Notes under the pieces: model-generated | The model's database searches: none | Seen by the model: only the letters and a program-made list of their open reading frames with translations | What the model was told of the DNA's origin: nothing | Program-made: the position numbers and the translations under genes | Shown here: piece after piece, positions 37,101 through 44,004 of the stretch | Layout: each line of letters starts with the position of its first letter | Position numbering within the stretch: the first letter of the stretch is position 1 | Source of the DNA: Clostridiales bacterium | GTDB taxonomy: Bacteria > Bacillota > Clostridia > Saccharofermentanales > Saccharofermentanaceae | Length of the DNA stretch: 64,000 nucleotides | Reading direction: 5' to 3' | NCBI GenBank assembly: GCA_017545245.1 | Contig: JAFWPB010000063.1 | Location: 1 to 64,000 of the forward strand

Positions 37101-37766
37101 ATCGAGATCACGAACCTCAATTCCCTCCAGAAGAAGTGTAATGATCTGAAGAGTCAGATCAAGGCAATCGGACCGGTCAACATTGAGGCGATCGAAGAAT
37201 ATAAGAAGGTCGGCGAGCGTTATGAATTCATGTGCGCGCAGCGTGACGATATTGAAAAGGCAAAAGCGGATCTGGCGAAAGTCATCGAAGATCTCATTGC
37301 GGAGATGAAACAGCAGTTTATGATGCATTTTGAGCAGATCAACGAGAACTTTAAGACGGTATTTGCAGATCTGTTTAATGGTGGTACAGCGGAAATCCTT
37401 CTTGAGAATCTGGATGATGTTTTGAATTGCGGTATCGACATTAAGGCACAACCTCCGGGAAAGAAACTGCAGAGCTTGTCTCTTTTGTCAGGTGGTGAAC
37501 GCTGTCTTACGGCAATCGCGCTTTTGTTTGCGATCCTGCAGCTTCGTCCGTCTCCGTTCTGCGTACTCGATGAGGTCGAGGCGGCGCTTGATGATGCGAA
37601 CGTCAACCGCTTTACGGACTTTGTCCGCCGTTATTGTGTGAAGTCCCAGTTTATCCTGGTTACCCACAGAAAAGGTACGATGGAAGCCTGTGACCGTATG
37701 TATGGTGTTACCATGCAGGAGAGAGGTATTTCGAAGATCCTGTCGATGCGCCTGAGTGACGTTTAG
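34200..37766 (+). CDS. smc: Chromosome segregation protein SMC
   Basis: This is a 1188-residue SMC ATPase, full length. Walker A GPNGSGKSN at 31-39, a long coiled coil (about 165-500), a hinge (about 515-670, with GYIGLASDLV and GGSLTGGS), a returning coiled coil (about 670-1030), and the C-terminal signature LSLLSGGERCLTAIAL with Walker B FCVLDEVEAALDD. It organises and separates the chromosome with ScpA/ScpB. Ends with TAG, one of only two TAG stops in the window. ftsY follows 39 bases later. Confidence 0.97.
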   Translation: MHLKKLEIQGFKSFPEYTLIEFDKGMTAIVGPNGSGKSNVTDAIRWVLGEQSVKTLRGAKMEDVIFNGTQSRRAMNFAEVSMTLDNSDGLLPIEYYEVQVTRRLYRSGESEYQINHVNCRMKDIQQLFMDTGLGKDGYSIIGQGRVDDILSTKSEDRRKVLEEASGIVKFKTRKDEAERKLASAEQNLIRINDILEELSNQIGPLGEQAEKAKKYHLLYEEWKKDDIAVLLHLIDRNKVFLDASSEERASLAKAVEEQQDIVMKIRSENRALTERSAFLEEELENKRQERSDLTEKIHEINNQMVIFKERYDNLLARIKASEGSDEEHIGEIERLDEQIQENKDKLVKMSQEKTNLSNELSAVETSHKALLDQMSGNQAKQTELRKKIDSLTEELFEARETVSSLSGDMMVKEARIKSLSEDRMLMISEKDLALKKRDEADAELKKALTEAAELASELSEKQIEVAEKRKEAESFASELDSKQRLLSNCAFSIKTMENLEKSREGYQESVRRLLSSTDQIPHLSKLVIGVLGELIKVSKEYETAIEIALGQSVHNVVTQTDQDASLLIDHLKEKKLGRVTFLPIDSIRPRNLEENYLREAKMARGYIGLASDLVDTRAELRDIIENLLGRIVIVDTLENGIAMAKRARYAYRVVSLAGDVVNPGGSLTGGSINKKGINLLSRARELDDMRKSYAALERDIAKREAQKQDFDLQIKDLAREQMHLEEKLQASTHNRIRVESAFGVAEDDYKKTVERISLVERELESISASKLSSSSDLEEAKQVIEEREVEIAELKEKVSTTESKFETEQTELEKMRASISDLRVRVETVNGSMNALVEMQRMYENEKQKNKDDMERVKQECEQAKKDAEEIKKQFEEQARFKEGLKEEEEKFDQTIQKIVQEKMELDGKLAGYVENVTEATQKLSQLQTEQAKLDSKFERYETEVDECKNRLWENHELTYDNAAEYRIEITNLNSLQKKCNDLKSQIKAIGPVNIEAIEEYKKVGERYEFMCAQRDDIEKAKADLAKVIEDLIAEMKQQFMMHFEQINENFKTVFADLFNGGTAEILLENLDDVLNCGIDIKAQPPGKKLQSLSLLSGGERCLTAIALLFAILQLRPSPFCVLDEVEAALDDANVNRFTDFVRRYCVKSQFILVTHRKGTMEACDRMYGVTMQERGISKILSMRLSDV

Positions 37767-37805
37767 TACAGGAATGAATATATGAGCGAGGAAAAGGAGT
37801 AGTCT

Positions 37806-38720
37806 ATGGGTATTTTTGATGTATTTAAAAGAGGCCTGGCTAAAACAAGAAACTTCGTAGCAGAAGGAATCACGAAGATCTCTGCTTCCATGGGACATTT
37901 CGATGAGGATATGCTCGACGATATGGAGGCGTTGCTTGTGCAGGCAGATTGTGGTGTTGGAGCAAGTCTCGCGATCATGGACGAGGTCCGTGAATCGATC
38001 AAGAAAACCGGTGATGATAGTAAGGCGGCAGTGGTCCATGTTGTATCGGATAAGATGCTTGAGATCCTTGGCGAGAAGAAGACTCTGAATATCGAGGATA
38101 ACAATCTGAATATCATTCTTATGGTTGGTGTAAACGGTACGGGAAAGACTACTACGGCGGGTAAACTCTGCCTCCGTTATAAGAAGATGGGAAAGAAAGT
38201 TATGCTGGCTGCTGCGGATACATTCCGTGCTGCTGCGATCGAACAGCTGGCTGCCTGGGGTGAAATGACCGATACGCATGTTATCTCTCATGAAGAAGGT
38301 TCAGATCCGGCTGCAGTCTGCTACGATGCGGTACATTCTGCTATCGCCAAGCGTGCCGATGTTCTGATCATCGATACAGCCGGAAGACTCCACAACAAGC
38401 AGAACCTCATGGATGAGCTCAGCAAGATCTGCCGTGTAATCGAGCGTGAAGCACCATCTGCCAATACACAGGCACTGTTGATCATCGATGCCACGACCGG
38501 TCAAAATGCCGTCATCCAGGCAGAAGTGTTCAGTAAGGCAGTAAAACTCTCCGGTATTGGTATTACCAAACTCGACGGAAGCGCAAAAGGCGGTGTCGCA
38601 ATCGCCGTTGCTTACTCTACAAAAGCACCGATCTTCCTCGCAGGACTTGGTGAAAGTGCAGAAGACCTGGTAGATTTCGATCCGCAGATCTTCGTTGACT
38701 CACTTCTTCCGAATCATTGA
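37806..38720 (+). CDS. ftsY: Signal recognition particle receptor FtsY
   Basis: This is a 304-residue SRP GTPase that docks the SRP-ribosome complex at the membrane. NG domain only, lacking the long acidic A region of E. coli. G1 GVNGTGKTTTAGKL near residue 106, DTFRAAAIEQL, DTAGR (G3) and TKLDGSAKGG (G4). AAGGAGTAG precedes the ATG. It pairs with ffh, 600 bases further on. Ends at a long nested terminator. Confidence 0.96.
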   Translation: MGIFDVFKRGLAKTRNFVAEGITKISASMGHFDEDMLDDMEALLVQADCGVGASLAIMDEVRESIKKTGDDSKAAVVHVVSDKMLEILGEKKTLNIEDNNLNIILMVGVNGTGKTTTAGKLCLRYKKMGKKVMLAAADTFRAAAIEQLAAWGEMTDTHVISHEEGSDPAAVCYDAVHSAIAKRADVLIIDTAGRLHNKQNLMDELSKICRVIEREAPSANTQALLIIDATTGQNAVIQAEVFSKAVKLSGIGITKLDGSAKGGVAIAVAYSTKAPIFLAGLGESAEDLVDFDPQIFVDSLLPNH

Positions 38721-38731
38721 TTGATCTAAAG

Positions 38732-38804
38732 AAAAGGATATATCATCGAGACTCGGACAGTTTTTGCTTCGCAAAAAACTCGTCTCTCATGATATATCCT
38801 TTTT
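38732..38804 (+). terminator. Long nested hairpin terminator after ftsY
   Basis: Perfect 15-base outer arms AAAAGGATATATCAT and ATGATATATCCTTTT enclose GAGAC/GTCTC and AGTTTTTGC/GCAAAAAAC stems with a TTC tip. A T-rich tail follows. Confidence 0.85.
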
Positions 38805-38971
38805 CTTTATCTAATCATCTGCTTTCCCAAAGTGATGGCATCGAAGATTGGCGAATCTTTTAATCTTGCCTTCAGTGCGGAGAAAAGGAAAGGTTTTCGA
38901 GTGATTACGCAGCGCGAAGCGCGAGGACCTAACGAGAAAACTTTTCTTTTTCAACTGACAAGGAAAACTAC
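38805..38971. other. Unexplained structured gap between ftsY and ylxM
   Basis: The 307-base gene-free stretch 38721-39027 holds the ftsY terminator, then this region, then a promoter. Here a small hairpin AAGATT-GGCG-AATCTT (near 38845) is followed by a 17-pair stem: 38882-38898 with 38936-38952 (two G-U pairs), whose 37-base loop carries GCGC-GAA-GCGC. No coding frame or known RNA motif is recognised, and it does not show the conserved SRP RNA tip. Confidence 0.6.
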
Positions 38972-39000
38972 TTGACAGATCTTCACCCGTTTGGTATTCT
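38972..39000 (+). promoter_or_regulatory. Promoter of the ylxM-ffh operon
   Basis: TTGACA (38972-38977), a 17-base spacer and TATTCT (38995-39000), 27 bases before the ylxM start. Confidence 0.82.
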
Positions 39001-39027
39001 TGCTAGGCGTGTGAGGAGGTCGCTCTT

Positions 39028-39348
39028 ATGGACAGCGTAAAAGTGTGCTTATTGCTTGATTTTTACGGGCAGTTGCTGACGGAGCGTACCAGAGAGATCC
39101 TTGAACTTCGTTTCCAGGAGGATATGTCTTTGGCGGAGATTGCTGAGGACTGTGGGATTTCGAGACAGGCGGCGCACGATGCGATCCATCGTGGAGTCGA
39201 TTCTCTTACGGAGTACGAGGAGAAACTCAAGCTGGTTGAAAGATTCACACTGCAGAAGAAAACGATTGCCAGTGCTTTTTCCGCATTGGAAGAACATAAC
39301 GAGGAGAAGGCGAAAGAGCTTCTCTCGACATTAGTTGAGGAATTGTAA
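39028..39348 (+). CDS. ylxM: YlxM-like helix-turn-helix protein of the SRP operon
   Basis: This is a 106-residue protein with a sigma-70 region-4-like helix-turn-helix (SLAEIAEDCGISRQAAHDAI, about residues 35-54). The family always sits beside ffh in Firmicutes and has been reported to interact with SRP components in Streptococcus; its exact role is unsettled. GTGAGGAGGT precedes the ATG. ffh begins five bases after its stop, so the two are co-transcribed. Confidence 0.9.
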   Translation: MDSVKVCLLLDFYGQLLTERTREILELRFQEDMSLAEIAEDCGISRQAAHDAIHRGVDSLTEYEEKLKLVERFTLQKKTIASAFSALEEHNEEKAKELLSTLVEEL

Positions 39349-39353
39349 GAAGA

Positions 39354-40763
39354 ATGTTTGAAAGTTTGTCGCAAAAACTGCAGAATATCACATCTAAGAT
39401 TCGTGGTAGTGCGCGTGTCACGGATGCGGATATCAAGGCCATGATGAAAGAGATCCGTATGGCGCTCCTTGAGGCGGATGTTAACTATTCCGTCGTTAAG
39501 GAATTCGTGGCGGATATGAGTGAGAAGTGTAAGGGCGCTGATGTCATGAAGAGCCTGACTCCGGGTCAGCAGATCGTAAAGATCGTTCATGAGTCCCTTG
39601 TGGAGCTTCTTGGTGAAACCTCGAGCAAACTGACTGTTTCTCCATCTGGTTTTACGGTGATCATGCTTTATGGTCTTCAGGGTGCAGGTAAAACAACTAC
39701 AGCGGCGAAGCTGGCGAATATCCTGAAGAAGGGCGGCAAGCGTCCGTTGCTCCTTTCTCTCGACGTGCATCGTCCTGCAGCGGCGAAGCAGTTGGAAGTA
39801 CTGGCGCAGAAAGTAGAAGTTCCTTCTTTCATCATGCCGGAAGAGAAAGATCCGATCGTTATTGCGAAGGCCGGTGTGGAGAGAGCGAAGTATTTGCTCT
39901 GCGATACGCTTCTGGTCGATACTGCCGGTCGTATGACGGTAGACGATGAGATGATGGATGAGCTCATTAAGATCGGTGATTTTGTGAAGCCACACGAGAA
40001 ACTGCTCGTAGTCGATGCCATGATCGGTCAGGAAGCTGTTGCTGTGGCACAGAGCTTCGAAGAGCGTATCGGTCTTGATGGATTCATCATGACTAAACTC
40101 GATGGTGATGCCAGAGGTGGTGCGGCGCTCTCGATCCGTAAGATGACAGGCAAGCCGATCAAGTACATCTGCGTAGGTGAAAAGATCGACAATATTGAAG
40201 AGTTCTATCCGAATCGTATGGCTGATAGAATCCTCGGCATGGGCGATGTGCTCTCCTTGATCGAGAAGGCACAGCAGACGATTGATGAGGAAGAGGCCGC
40301 GAAGTCTGTAGAGCGTATGCTCAGCAGTACATTTAATATGGACGATCTTCTGGCTCAGTTCGAGCAGTTGAAGAAGATGGGTTCCATGAAGGATGTTCTG
40401 GGAATGATCCCTGGAGCAAAGGGTAAGATCAAAGAAGAAGATATCGATGATAAGGTGATCGATATAAATATGGCGATCATCCGTTCGATGACCAAGAAGG
40501 AAAGACGTGTTCCGAATATCTTAAACGCCAGCAGAAGAAAGCGTATTGCAGCCGGTTCCGGTACGACGGTACAGCAGGTCAATAAACTTGTCCAGCAGTA
40601 CGAGCAGACAGCTGAGATGATGAAGAAGTTCAGCAAGATGACCAAGGGCGGCAAGAAAGGTTTCGGAAAGTTCCCGGGTATGGGAAAGATGGGCGGTCTT
40701 GGAGGCCTCGGTGGACTCGGAGGTTTCGGAGGCTTAGGAGGGAAGAACTCCCCGTTTAAATAA
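39354..40763 (+). CDS. ffh: Signal recognition particle protein Ffh
   Basis: This is the 469-residue GTPase subunit of SRP that binds signal sequences on ribosomes. N domain first, G1 GLQGAGKTTTAAKLA near residue 106, DTAGR (G3), TKLDGDARGG (G4), then the Met-rich M domain (about 325-440) with the RRKRIAAGSGT RNA-binding segment. The tail is an unusual Gly-rich run of GGLGG/GGFGG units ending in NSPFK; similar Gly/Met tails occur in clostridial Ffh. The start is five bases after ylxM. Confidence 0.96.
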   Translation: MFESLSQKLQNITSKIRGSARVTDADIKAMMKEIRMALLEADVNYSVVKEFVADMSEKCKGADVMKSLTPGQQIVKIVHESLVELLGETSSKLTVSPSGFTVIMLYGLQGAGKTTTAAKLANILKKGGKRPLLLSLDVHRPAAAKQLEVLAQKVEVPSFIMPEEKDPIVIAKAGVERAKYLLCDTLLVDTAGRMTVDDEMMDELIKIGDFVKPHEKLLVVDAMIGQEAVAVAQSFEERIGLDGFIMTKLDGDARGGAALSIRKMTGKPIKYICVGEKIDNIEEFYPNRMADRILGMGDVLSLIEKAQQTIDEEEAAKSVERMLSSTFNMDDLLAQFEQLKKMGSMKDVLGMIPGAKGKIKEEDIDDKVIDINMAIIRSMTKKERRVPNILNASRRKRIAAGSGTTVQQVNKLVQQYEQTAEMMKKFSKMTKGGKKGFGKFPGMGKMGGLGGLGGLGGFGGLGGKNSPFK

Positions 40764-40865
40764 GATGTTCACGCGCACTCCCCAAGAAAGTGCTTTTCGA
40801 AAGGAAAAATGACGCGAGAATATATATAGTAAAAACATAAGTGATATTGCTAGGAGGAAAGAAAA

Positions 40866-41114
40866 ATGGCAGTAAAAATTCGTTTGAGAAGAATGGGCGC
40901 TAAGAAGGCTCCTTTCTATCGTGTTGTTGTTGCAGACGGTCGTTATCCGCGTGATGGTCGTTTCATCGAGGAAATCGGTACATACAATCCGCTCGTTGAT
41001 CCGGCTGAAATCAAGATCGACAATGAGGCTGCAAAGAAGTGGATCGCTAACGGCGCTCAGCCGACAGATACAGTTCGTGATCTGCTGAAGAAGTCTGGTG
41101 CTATCGAGAAGTAA
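40866..41114 (+). CDS. rpsP: 30S ribosomal protein S16
   Basis: This is an 82-residue small-subunit protein with the typical start [22 protein letters not shown] and the [12 protein letters not shown] segment. TAGGAGGAAAG precedes the ATG. It opens the rpsP-khpA-rimM-trmD ribosome/tRNA maturation block. There is a 100-base gap after ffh with no clear terminator. Confidence 0.97.
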   Translation: MAVKIRLRRMGAKKAPFYRVVVADGRYPRDGRFIEEIGTYNPLVDPAEIKIDNEAAKKWIANGAQPTDTVRDLLKKSGAIEK

Positions 41115-41184
41115 TCCCATTACTTCCAAATTTATAAGGAGGAAGCAGCACACCTACTTCTATTTTCATGCTGCGTTTTGAAAA

Positions 41185-41412
41185 ATGGAATTATTAACTA
41201 CAATGGCCAAGTCTTTGGTCAACCATCCTGAGGATGTAACCGTCAAGAAGTCTGAAAGAGGCAACACAGTTGTTCTTGAGCTTTCAGTAAATCCGGAAGA
41301 TATGGGTAAGGTGATCGGTAAGGGCGGTCGTCGTGCGCAGGCGATCCGTTCGATCATGAAAGCAAAGTATCTTCGTGAAGGCAAGCGCGTGATCGTAGAT
41401 ATCCTCGGATGA
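41185..41412 (+). CDS. khpA: KH-domain RNA-binding protein KhpA
   Basis: This is a 75-residue single KH domain with the GKVIGKGGRRAQAIRSIM GxxG loop (about residues 43-60). KhpA works with KhpB/EloR in Gram-positives, affecting cell elongation and sRNA binding. The longer frame is not needed; MELLTTMAKSLVNHPEDV is the usual start. Its stop overlaps the rimM start region (GGATGA). Confidence 0.93.
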   Translation: MELLTTMAKSLVNHPEDVTVKKSERGNTVVLELSVNPEDMGKVIGKGGRRAQAIRSIMKAKYLREGKRVIVDILG

Positions 41413-41933
41413 AAGACTATCTGATCATAGGAAAAATTACCGGTGTACATGGTGTTCGCGGAGAGGTGAAGATTTCTCCTCTCACGGACAATGTGCGCCG
41501 TTTTTCTTCGTTAAAAGAATGTATGCTTCTTGATGCGAAGGAGAACCTGAAGGAGACGAAGAAGGTTTCCGGAAGAAGAGTGGATCCGAGCAGAACGCTT
41601 TTGAAGTTTGAAGGCCTCGATGACAGAGATGAAGCCGCCAAGCTTTCCGGTCTTTTCATTGCCGTAAAGAGAGAAGATGCCGTGAAACTTCCAAAAGGAA
41701 GATATTTCATCGCGGATCTGATCGGGCTTACCGTAGTGGACAGCGAAAGAGGCGAACTTGGCAGGATCAAAGATGTGATCAACTCCGGCGCGAGTGACAT
41801 CATTCTTTGTGAGCGCAAGGGAAAGAATGAACTTCTGATCCCTTATCTCAATTCTGTCGTGACAGAGGTCGATCTTGAGGGCGGCATCATGCGTGTCACT
41901 CTTCCGGATGGACTTTACGAGATCTATGAGTGA
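41409..41933 (+). CDS. rimM: 16S rRNA processing protein RimM
   Basis: This is a 174-residue 30S maturation factor that binds S19. The N-terminal RimM domain starts LIIGKITGVHGVRGEVKI and a PRC-barrel follows (GRYFIADLIGLTVVD to the end). It overlaps khpA by four bases and is followed by trmD nine bases after its stop. Operon position is the canonical one. Confidence 0.95.
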   Translation: MKDYLIIGKITGVHGVRGEVKISPLTDNVRRFSSLKECMLLDAKENLKETKKVSGRRVDPSRTLLKFEGLDDRDEAAKLSGLFIAVKREDAVKLPKGRYFIADLIGLTVVDSERGELGRIKDVINSGASDIILCERKGKNELLIPYLNSVVTEVDLEGGIMRVTLPDGLYEIYE

Positions 41934-41942
41934 GGCGCATAG

Positions 41943-42683
41943 ATGAAGTTTTCGGTTTTGACTTTGTTTCCTGAACAAGTGAAGAATTTCCTGTCGGAAA
42001 GCATCATCGGACGGGCAATGGAGAAGGACATCCTTTCGATTGACTGTATCGATATACGTGACTTTTCCGGCAACCGTTACGGAAAAGTGGATGATACGCT
42101 TTTTGGCGGCGGTACGGGCATGCTGATGCAATGTGAACCTGTGTTTCAGGCATTTTCTTCGCTGTATGATGCTTCAAAAGAAACGAAGCCGCACTGTGTG
42201 TTCATGAGCCCCAAAGGGCAAGTTCTTTCGCAGAAGAAAGCACAGGAACTAGCAAAGTACGATCATCTGGTCATCCTGTGCGGGCATTACGAAGGTATTG
42301 ACCAAAGGGTGCTTGATGAGATCGTGGACGAGGACGTTTCGATTGGGGATTATGTTCTGACCGGCGGCGAAGTGGCAGCGTGTGTGGTCATCGATTGTAT
42401 TTCCAGAATGATCGATGGCGTACTTCCCAATTCTGAGGCATATGAAGAGGAATCACATATGAGTGGTTATCTCGAAGCTCCTCAGTATACGAAACCGAAT
42501 ATCTGGCATGATAAGAAAGTTCCGGAAGTCATGCTTTCCGGAAATCATGCGAAGATCAAAGAATGGAAGCGTATCCATGGCCTTTATGATACATGGAAAA
42601 GAAGACCGGATATGCTTGAAAAACTGGAAATATCTGCGGAAGATTGGCAGAAAATACTAAAGATCGATAAAGAGGATAGTTGA
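41943..42683 (+). CDS. trmD: tRNA (guanine37-N1)-methyltransferase TrmD
   Basis: This is a 246-residue SPOUT methyltransferase placing m1G37 in tRNAs, including the Pro-GGG tRNA encoded in this window, and so preventing frameshifts. Motifs: TLFPEQVKNFLSESIIGRA, VDDTLFGGGTGMLMQ, the deep-knot segment LCGHYEGIDQRV and VLTGGEVAACVVID. Full length. Nine bases after rimM. Confidence 0.96.
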   Translation: MKFSVLTLFPEQVKNFLSESIIGRAMEKDILSIDCIDIRDFSGNRYGKVDDTLFGGGTGMLMQCEPVFQAFSSLYDASKETKPHCVFMSPKGQVLSQKKAQELAKYDHLVILCGHYEGIDQRVLDEIVDEDVSIGDYVLTGGEVAACVVIDCISRMIDGVLPNSEAYEEESHMSGYLEAPQYTKPNIWHDKKVPEVMLSGNHAKIKEWKRIHGLYDTWKRRPDMLEKLEISAEDWQKILKIDKEDS

Positions 42684-42702
42684 TTGTTAGGGGGAACGTC
42701 CT

Positions 42703-43341
42703 ATGAGGATCGAAGTGGAGAATGATCAGGTCAGAGCTCGGAAAAAGCAAGAGTACGAAGATCTGGTCATGGAGATGGATAAGAATGGTTATGAAACCCG
42801 TCTAGAGAAGATCAGTGTTCTCGCTGCAAATGTGTTCGGGCTGGTCGTCATGTTTGGCCTGGCGGCAGCTTTATATCCGCTGTACATACTGATCTATGGA
42901 AAAGAAGCACTCTCCTTTCAATATATCATGGGGTTCCCGGGTATGCGCGGTACGTTGTTCTTGTTGGTTTTGTTTTTCGCCACGATCTTCATTCATGAGT
43001 TTATACATGGATTCTTCTGGCACTTTGCCTGTAAGGAAAAGTGGAAAAGTATCGATTTCGGCTTCAATCCGAAAAATATCACACCATATTGCCATTGCAG
43101 AGAGCCGCTTTGGATCCCGCAGTATTTCTTCGGATGTATTGCCCCGACGCTTCTGTTGGGAGTGCTTCCCATCGTTCTCGGATTTGTTTTTCAGGTGCTC
43201 TTTCTTGTGACACTCGGGATCATCGGTGTAGTTGGCGGTTGCGGCGATTTAATGGTGATCTGGACTTTGAGAAGACATAAAAACTGTATGCTTTTCGATC
43301 ATCCGTATGAGGTTGGATATGCATACTTTGTGAAAAAATAA
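42703..43341 (+). CDS. DUF3267-like membrane metalloprotein
   Basis: This is a 212-residue integral membrane protein with about four helices. HEFIH at 98-102 inside a membrane segment, with a later conserved-looking NPKNITPYCHCREPL stretch, matches the DUF3267 putative zincin pattern. A membrane zinc peptidase role is inferred; no substrate is known. GGGGGAAC lies before the ATG. It sits between trmD (19-base gap) and rplS, a place usually without this gene, so it looks like a lineage-specific insertion into the trmD-rplS operon. Confidence 0.75.
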   Translation: MRIEVENDQVRARKKQEYEDLVMEMDKNGYETRLEKISVLAANVFGLVVMFGLAAALYPLYILIYGKEALSFQYIMGFPGMRGTLFLLVLFFATIFIHEFIHGFFWHFACKEKWKSIDFGFNPKNITPYCHCREPLWIPQYFFGCIAPTLLLGVLPIVLGFVFQVLFLVTLGIIGVVGGCGDLMVIWTLRRHKNCMLFDHPYEVGYAYFVKK

Positions 43342-43412
43342 GCAGAAAACATCGGAGAAAGCACCTGATGGTTTCAAAAGTGCAGAAAATAGTGCTTTTT
43401 CAGAAAAAACAC

Positions 43413-43441
43413 TTGCATACGAAAATCCGTTATGGTATAAT
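43413..43441 (+). promoter_or_regulatory. rplS promoter
   Basis: TTGCAT (43413-43418), a 17-base spacer and a perfect TATAAT (43436-43441). rplS is therefore transcribed separately from trmD here, with a leader of about 65 bases. Confidence 0.82.
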
Positions 43442-43511
43442 TTAACGGCTAAAAGGGATGGTCCGCTGCAAGATCCGGCATGAACATCTATCGGAAGAGG
43501 AGGAAAAGAAT

Positions 43512-43865
43512 ATGGATTTAGTTAAAGCAGTCGAGCAGGACAACCTGCGTAATAGCTATTCCGAGGTCGAAGTTGGTGATCTTGTTAAAGCACACCTGAA
43601 GATCAAGGAAGGTTCCAGAGAACGTATCCAGGTATTTGAAGGCTATGTGATTGCACGTAAGGGCGGCGGTCTTTCTGAGACCATGACAATTCGCCGTCTC
43701 TCCTATGGAGTTGGTGTTGAGCGTGTTTTACCCGTTCATTCTCCTAACATTGATAAGATTGAGATCGTCCGTAAGGGCCGTGTAAGAAGAGCGAAGCTGT
43801 ATTATCTGCGTGGACGCGTTGGTAAGGCAGCCAGAATCACTGAGAAGCTTTCTTCTAAGAAGTGA
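43512..43865 (+). CDS. rplS: 50S ribosomal protein L19
   Basis: This is a 117-residue large-subunit protein at the 30S-50S interface. [36 protein letters not shown] and [18 protein letters not shown] are all typical. The frame opens at 43458, but GAGGAGGA lies about eight bases before ATG 43512, the conserved start. It has its own promoter and terminator. Confidence 0.97.
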   Translation: MDLVKAVEQDNLRNSYSEVEVGDLVKAHLKIKEGSRERIQVFEGYVIARKGGGLSETMTIRRLSYGVGVERVLPVHSPNIDKIEIVRKGRVRRAKLYYLRGRVGKAARITEKLSSKK

Positions 43866-43888
43866 TTTCGAACCAAAGCTAGTTCAAG

Positions 43889-43921
43889 AGAACTGTTTCA
43901 GAGATGGAACAGTTCTTTTTT
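43889..43921 (+). terminator. Terminator of rplS
   Basis: AGAACTGTT (43889-43897) pairs with AACAGTTCT (43908-43916), followed by TTTTTT. Confidence 0.9.
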
Positions 43922-43930
43922 ATTGGAAAA

Positions 43931-43974
43931 AAGAAGAACTGCCTCTTGCTTTACTGCTTGAGACAGTCCTTCTT
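43931..43974 (-). terminator. Terminator of the M1-like peptidase gene
   Basis: AAGAAGAACTGCCTC and GAGACAGTCCTTCTT form a stem with two mismatches. On the minus strand TTTTTT follows. It sits back to back with the rplS terminator. Confidence 0.8.
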
Positions 43975-44004
43975 TCGTGAAATATATTTGGAAGGATAGT
44001 AGGT

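Noticed and set aside
38805..38971. SRP RNA gene next to ftsY/ffh
   Set aside because: The conserved GGTCAGG...GGAAGCAGC-type tip of bacterial SRP RNA is absent; only generic stems are present.
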